From Xenorhabdus anantnagensis (GTDB lineage Bacteria > Pseudomonadota > Gammaproteobacteria > Enterobacterales > Enterobacteriaceae), in assembly GCF_028598555.1 (NCBI RefSeq), contig NZ_JAQRFN010000003.1, positions 1 through 64,000 on the forward strand: a stretch of 64,000 nt of DNA. Direction: 5' to 3'. The notes beneath the pieces were generated by a model. That model ran no database searches. It had not been told where the DNA came from and worked only from the letters and a program-made list of their open reading frames with translations. Positions 59,736 to 64,000 of this stretch are shown piece after piece. Each line of letters opens with the position of its first letter. Within the stretch, counting starts at the first letter, position 1. The translations under genes and the position numbers were made by a program.

Positions 59736-60128
59736 TTAATAAGTTAATTTATCTCGATTTTTTTCTATAAAAATAGGACCAATACCTTGAACTTCCTGCA
59801 ATTGTTCTATTGCTGTAAAAGGACCATATTTTTCACGATATTCAATAATCGCCTGCGCTTTTTTAGCACCAATGCCATTGAGTTCTTTAGCCAACTCTTC
59901 TGCATTTGCAGTATTGATATTAAGAACTCCCTTTCCCTGTATGCGCTGACTTGAAACTTGTTCTCCTCCCTCTTTCGTCTCACTGCTCTCAATAGTGGTT
60001 TTATGTTGACCAATAGGTTGTTTCACCATTTTATCAGTAGATTCATTTACTGTAGCGGCATGAGATAATGGCGTGCTAATACACAATGCCATAATGAGTG
60101 AATTGAATAATATCCTTAAATATTTCAT
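59736..60128 (-). CDS. ybaV: YbaV, ComEA-like helix-hairpin-helix protein
   Basis: A 130-residue exported protein. The signal peptide (MKYLRILFNSLIMALCIST) is cut near SHA. A Ser/Glu/Gln-rich linker precedes the HhH DNA-binding domain (LNINTANAEELAKELNGIGAKKAQAI). It resembles ComEA, the periplasmic DNA-pulling receptor in competence; E. coli YbaV is uncharacterised. The ATG at 60128 is the homologous start. Confidence 0.93.
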   Translation of the reverse strand: MKYLRILFNSLIMALCISTPLSHAATVNESTDKMVKQPIGQHKTTIESSETKEGGEQVSSQRIQGKGVLNINTANAEELAKELNGIGAKKAQAIIEYREKYGPFTAIEQLQEVQGIGPIFIEKNRDKLTY

Positions 60129-60210
60129 GTAAATCCCTCTATATTTTGTTGGTGAGCGAAAGATTGCCACAACAATATTTTTGGGCAACAGGCAGGTTTC
60201 AAATATGCGA

Positions 60211-60233
60211 AAGGCCACGAAAGTGGCCTTTTT
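60211..60233. terminator. Terminator between ppiD and ybaV
   Basis: An 8-bp stem AAGGCCAC / GTGGCCTT with a 4-nt loop and a T-run on the plus strand and a weaker one on the minus strand. It is the same stem as the acrAB terminator, GGCCAC-N4-GTGGCC. Confidence 0.75.
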
Positions 60234-60276
60234 CTATTACGATTTTACACAAATAGATGCGAGTAACTTCGCAATT

Positions 60277-62157
60277 TTATTCAATTTGACCGAACTTAAT
60301 ATCCGCATCACTACGTAAATTCATTATTAGTGACTCCAGCATGCTTGCACCAGTCTGATACTGATAACCTATCATATATTGTTTGAGTTGCTCATCTGTA
60401 ACAGAACCCGGAACCACTTTATCCAATTGGATAAGCACAGCGTTACCAAGCTCGTCTTGAGCTAACCCATATACAGGCTTACCTTCTTTAGGATGCGGTA
60501 AAGTGAATGCCACATCAGTAGCTTGGTTGGTTTGTGACATATTTTTTATCACAGTAGGTTGTGCGAACTGAATTCCTGCGGTTTTCAATGCTTGCTCGCC
60601 TTTACCTTCTTTCAGAGCAGCCAGTAGTTTTTCACTTTCAACCTGAAGTTGTTTTTCCGCTTTCTGGCGCTTCACCAATTCAGCTACCTCAGATTTAGCC
60701 TGTTCAAACGGCTGGACTGTTTCAGCTTTAAAATCATCAACACGCACTATAAAGGCTCTGTCGCCTTCCACTGAAATAACATCAGAGTTAATTCCTGTCG
60801 CGCCTTTATCATCAACCAAATTGCCTGAGAAAATGGCCTGAACAACTTGGCTGAAATTAATGTCAGCAGGAACATTATCACGATCAAACCAGTCAGTGGT
60901 CACGGCCTGATAACCTGCCGCTTTTTCTGCTACTGCCAAAGATTCATTATTATTAGCCGCTGCATCACTCACTTTTCTCTGTAATGCATAGAACGCATCA
61001 ACCGCTTTTTCCTGTTTGACAATTTTTTCTATTTCAGGGCGTATATCCGCCAATGGTTTAACTTCCTGAGGTTTAAGATCATCCAAACGGAAGATTGCAT
61101 ATCCATTAGATAATTTGATCACATCCGAAAGCTGCCCTTTCTGTGTCAAATTTGCTGATTTAAGCTCATTAGGTAGGGAGTTTTCTTCCATCCAACCAAG
61201 ATCACCACCTTTTTGAGCAGAAAATTTGTCTGTCGATTTTTCTGATGCCAATTGACTGAAATCAGCCCCTTTCTTTAATTCATCCAAAACCGATTTAGCA
61301 GCAGAATCTGAAGCCAGTTGAATAAAGCTATACTTCTTCTGTTCAAGCTTCGTGTATTGCGACAAATTGTCTTTATAGTACTTTTCAATATCAGTATCAG
61401 ATACAGTTACGTTCTTCAGCTCATTGGCAGCATCCATTTTGATGTAACTGACTTTAACTTTTTCTGGCACAGTGAAATGCTTACTATTCACATCATAATA
61501 ATTTTTCAGCTCTTCATCCGTCACAGTTTGCTTTGCTTCAATTGATTTCAACTCAAGGGTAGCAAAATGTACTGTTCTTTCTTGAAAAAGTAGTGCTGCT
61601 TCCTGTTTTATTTCTGTCGGTAATGCAATTTCTGCACCGATAAGGACTTGCTCCATTTGACGATTAATCAGATCCTGACGAATCTGTTCCGCAAAACTAT
61701 CAGGGCTGATGTTTGAGCGGGCAAGCAAGTTTAAATAATCCTGATATTTGTTGTTGTCAAATTTACCATCAATTTGGAGAAACGGTAGATTACGTATCTC
61801 CTGTGCAACCTGCTCATCACTTGCTGATAAACCCAGCTTATGGACATATTGCTCAATCAAAGTAGCATTAATGAGTTTCTCCAATGACTGGCGACGAAGC
61901 TGCTGTAGCCTCTGTTCATCGCTTAACAAAGTTGAGAACTTATCTCCCAGCTTCTCCTGCTGAGCATTTTTTTCTTGTAAAAATGCCTGCTCCAGCTGAG
62001 CACGACTAATGGTTTGGCCATTCACTTTGGCAGCATAACTACCACTTTCACTTGACAGGTAACCTGTTACACCAGTCAACAAAAAAGTCAGGATAATTAG
62101 AGCCAACACAATTTTGAGCACAGGACCGTTCGCCGCCGTGCGTAGGTTGTCCATCAT
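60277..62157 (-). CDS. ppiD: Periplasmic chaperone/foldase PpiD
   Basis: A 626-residue membrane-anchored parvulin-like protein (E. coli 623). One N-terminal TM segment (IVLALIILTFLLTGVTGYL), an N-terminal SurA-like chaperone part, one parvulin domain (near residues 265-360, GGDLGWMEE) and a C-terminal helical part. It sits at the Sec translocon and helps outer-membrane protein folding. E. coli PpiD has no PPIase activity. It lies downstream of hupB, as in E. coli. Confidence 0.97.
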   Translation of the reverse strand: MMDNLRTAANGPVLKIVLALIILTFLLTGVTGYLSSESGSYAAKVNGQTISRAQLEQAFLQEKNAQQEKLGDKFSTLLSDEQRLQQLRRQSLEKLINATLIEQYVHKLGLSASDEQVAQEIRNLPFLQIDGKFDNNKYQDYLNLLARSNISPDSFAEQIRQDLINRQMEQVLIGAEIALPTEIKQEAALLFQERTVHFATLELKSIEAKQTVTDEELKNYYDVNSKHFTVPEKVKVSYIKMDAANELKNVTVSDTDIEKYYKDNLSQYTKLEQKKYSFIQLASDSAAKSVLDELKKGADFSQLASEKSTDKFSAQKGGDLGWMEENSLPNELKSANLTQKGQLSDVIKLSNGYAIFRLDDLKPQEVKPLADIRPEIEKIVKQEKAVDAFYALQRKVSDAAANNNESLAVAEKAAGYQAVTTDWFDRDNVPADINFSQVVQAIFSGNLVDDKGATGINSDVISVEGDRAFIVRVDDFKAETVQPFEQAKSEVAELVKRQKAEKQLQVESEKLLAALKEGKGEQALKTAGIQFAQPTVIKNMSQTNQATDVAFTLPHPKEGKPVYGLAQDELGNAVLIQLDKVVPGSVTDEQLKQYMIGYQYQTGASMLESLIMNLRSDADIKFGQIE

Positions 62158-62222
62158 AAAGACGTAAAACTCCGCTTTAGTGAAAAAGAAACTGTCATAT
62201 TACGCTAATTCAAACGCTAAGA

Positions 62223-62254
62223 GAAAAAAAGCGCACCAATCAATTGATGCGCTT
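62223..62254 (-). terminator. Terminator of hupB
   Basis: AAGCGCA (62229-62235) and TGCGCTT (62248-62254), with a run of T on the minus-strand exit (62230-62224). It lies between hupB and ppiD. Confidence 0.9.
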
Positions 62255-62344
62255 ATATTCTAGACTATCAACACGGCCTAGTCAGTTGAAGTTTACCGCG
62301 ATAACAAAAAACCAGAGCCTGTTTTCTGTTCATTAACTATTACA

Positions 62345-62620
62345 TTAACTATTAACAGCATCTTTTAAACTCTTTCCAGATCGGAAAGAAGGTACTTTTG
62401 CTGCTGCAATTTTGATTTCCTTGCCTGTCTGGGGGTTGCGTCCTGTACGTGCAGCGCGTTCACGCACAGTAAACGTACCGAACCCCACTAAAGCGACATC
62501 ATCACCGTCTTTCAATGCACCAGATACTGAAGAAATGAATGCATCTACTACACGTCCGGCTGCTACTTTAGAAATGTTTACATCAGCAGCAATTTTGTCG
62601 ATCAGTTGTGATTTATTCAC
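62345..62620 (-). CDS. hupB: HU-beta, nucleoid protein HupB
   Basis: A 91-residue HU-beta protein (E. coli 90). The core [17 protein letters not shown], the DNA-binding arm [16 protein letters not shown] and [14 protein letters not shown] are conserved. The frame starts five codons earlier (MGMIR) at 62635, but homology puts the start at the GTG at 62620, giving VNKSQL. HupB with HupA forms the HU dimer that bends DNA. It lies between lon and ppiD, as in E. coli. A 15-bp triplication sits upstream. Confidence 0.95.
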   Translation of the reverse strand: MNKSQLIDKIAADVNISKVAAGRVVDAFISSVSGALKDGDDVALVGFGTFTVRERAARTGRNPQTGKEIKIAAAKVPSFRSGKSLKDAVNS

Positions 62621-62648
62621 TCTTATCATCCCCATTTTAGTTTTACTA

Positions 62649-62694
62649 TAGTAACGAAACCGATATTAACGAAACCAATAGTAACGAAAACCAA
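62649..62694. repeat. 15-bp tandem triplication upstream of hupB
   Basis: Units 62649-62663, 62664-62678 and 62679-62694 (16 bp) share an AACGAAA core. They lie 29 nt before the GTG of hupB, in the region expected for its leader. Confidence 0.88.
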
Positions 62695-62812
62695 TTTATA
62701 ACGGATAACACGGCTGTTATGCCGTCATATTAATCCTTTCCAGTATTAGCAAGAAATCATGGAACAGCAAAATATTTAATCAGATAATTAGACTAACCTA
62801 ATTTAGTGGCAC

Positions 62813-62845
62813 AAAAAAAGCTGGCAAGTCTGAATTTACTCGCCA
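62813..62845 (-). terminator. Terminator of lon
   Basis: An 8-bp stem (62822-62829 with 62838-62845, one G-T pair) and a run of seven T on the minus strand, 47 nt past the lon stop. Confidence 0.9.
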
Positions 62846-62891
62846 ACCTATATTTTATACATAGTTCTTGAGTTAGCTCACTATTTTTGTA

Positions 62892-64000
62892 CTACTTTAG
62901 TGATACTACTTCTGCACCAAATACTGGTTCCTGCAAAGCGATAGATAAAACATCTTCTATACGCTTAACTGGATGGATCTCCAAATCTTGGATCACATTC
63001 TGAGGGATCTCTTCCAGATCTCGCTTATTGTCATCTGGGATCACAACCGTCTTAATTCCCCCACGGTGCGCCGCCAGTAGTTTCTCTTTTAGGCCACCGA
63101 TTGGCAGAACTAAACCACGCAGAGTAATTTCTCCCGTCATGGCTACGTCAGCACGAACTGGATTACCCGTCAGGCAAGAAACCAACGCCGTGCACATTCC
63201 AATCCCCGCACTTGGGCCATCTTTTGGTGTTGCACCTTCCGGTACGTGAACATGAATATCACGTTTTTCATGGAAATCAGAACTGATCCCCAGCTTATCA
63301 GCCCGTGCCCGAACAACAGTCAATGCCGCTTGGATAGATTCCTGCATCACTTCACCCAATGAACCGGTATAAGTCAACTTACCTTTACCCGGTACACTGG
63401 CTGTTTCAATCGTCAGCAAATCACCACCGACTTCTGTCCACGCCAGACCTGTTACCTGACCAACTCGATTTTCTGTATCAGCACGACCATAATCCACTCG
63501 CTGCACACCCAGATAATCTTTCAAATTTTCTGCGTTGATTTCGATATGCTTAAGTTTCTTATCCATCAATAATGTTTTGACTGCTTTACGACACAATTTA
63601 GAGATTTCACGTTCCAAACTACGAACGCCAGCCTCACGAGTGTAGTAACGAATAATGCCAAGAATTGCGCCATCATCTATAGTCAGTTCGCCTTTCTTCA
63701 AAGCGTTACGCTCAATCTGTTTTGGCAGTAAATGACGTTTAGCAATATTTAATTTCTCATCTTCGGTATAACCCGATAGACGAATAACTTCCATACGATC
63801 CAGCAATGGAGCCGGGATATTCATAGAATTAGAAGTTGCCACGAACATGACGTCGGAGAGATCATAATCAACTTCAAGATAATGATCGTTAAATGCTACG
63901 TTTTGTTCAGGATCAAGCACTTCCAACAACGCTGAAGCTGGGTCACCACGCATGTCGGATGACATTTTGTCAATTTCATCCAATAAGAACAGTGGGTTTT
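62892..64000 (-). CDS. lon: ATP-dependent protease Lon (C-terminal part, cut by window edge)
   Basis: The last 369 or so residues of Lon. The window starts inside the AAA+ domain (Walker B region [12 protein letters not shown]), followed by sensor 1 ([10 protein letters not shown]), the alpha-helical lid, and the protease domain with the catalytic Ser in [10 protein letters not shown] and Lys in [11 protein letters not shown]. The reading frame runs through the right edge without a start, so the true 5' end is outside. Lon degrades damaged and regulatory proteins such as RcsA and SulA. Confidence 0.98.
   Translation of the reverse strand, partial: NPLFLLDEIDKMSSDMRGDPASALLEVLDPEQNVAFNDHYLEVDYDLSDVMFVATSNSMNIPAPLLDRMEVIRLSGYTEDEKLNIAKRHLLPKQIERNALKKGELTIDDGAILGIIRYYTREAGVRSLEREISKLCRKAVKTLLMDKKLKHIEINAENLKDYLGVQRVDYGRADTENRVGQVTGLAWTEVGGDLLTIETASVPGKGKLTYTGSLGEVMQESIQAALTVVRARADKLGISSDFHEKRDIHVHVPEGATPKDGPSAGIGMCTALVSCLTGNPVRADVAMTGEITLRGLVLPIGGLKEKLLAAHRGGIKTVVIPDDNKRDLEEIPQNVIQDLEIHPVKRIEDVLSIALQEPVFGAEVVSLK

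Overview
The window is a chromosomal segment of an enterobacterial genome, most likely Xenorhabdus or Photorhabdus (Morganellaceae). This rests on the AT-rich base use, on proteins close to E. coli orthologues throughout, and on an inverted repeat at 3974-4021 of a kind I associate with those genera. Apart from a few insertions, the gene order from the argU-type tRNA to lon follows the E. coli K-12 lon-to-argU/intD interval read backwards: argU, folD, ybcJ, cysS, ppiB, lpxH, purEK, then ybbP, ybbA, tesA, ybbO, ybbN, qmcA, ybbJ, cueR, copA, ybaP, ybaK, ushA, fsr, ybaL, gsk, hemH, adk, htpG, recR, ybaB, dnaX, apt, priC, rsmS, acrR, acrAB, hha, ffs, tesB, amtB-glnK, mdlBA, decR, queC, fadM, ybaV, ppiD, hupB, lon. 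The window cuts lon at its right edge.

Departures from that backbone. (1) 1-2575: the right end of an integrative element or prophage, with four small overlapping phage-type genes and a DLP12-type integrase, abutting the 3' end of tRNA-Arg(UCU). (2) 4218-4454: a small orphan gene. (3) 9425-13788: an accessory island between purK and ybbP. It holds a second-type riboflavin synthase, divergent from an apparent three-gene operon of a Tsx/OmpK-like outer-membrane channel, an MFS transporter and a RutA-like flavin monooxygenase. (4) 32618-33727: a lone Wzz/FepE chain-length regulator between gsk and hemH, where Yersinia carries its O-antigen cluster. (5) A decayed ychN-like gene beside acrR. (6) A decayed tomB next to an intact hha. 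(7) A Cds1-like PLP enzyme divergent from decR.

Regulatory sites that can be read directly include a PurR box before purE, a CueR operator with 19-bp promoter spacing before copA, a sigma-32 promoter before htpG, an AcrR operator between acrR and acrA, a sigma-54 promoter with an upstream NtrC palindrome before glnK, and two sigma-70 promoters upstream of the tomB remnant. 4.5S RNA (ffs) is on the minus strand at 49452-49565.

Two programmed -1 frameshift sites stand out. In dnaX, a slippery A AAA AAG with an SD-like element and a stem would make the gamma subunit. In copA, C CCA AAA lies just after the second metal-binding domain, with an immediate -1 stop and a 7-bp stem 5 nt downstream; it would release a two-domain copper chaperone.

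A second pattern is the abundance of short perfect or near-perfect tandem duplications (7-22 bp, 2-4 copies, often 15 bp x3). At least eleven unrelated loci carry them, nearly all at gene ends or in leaders.
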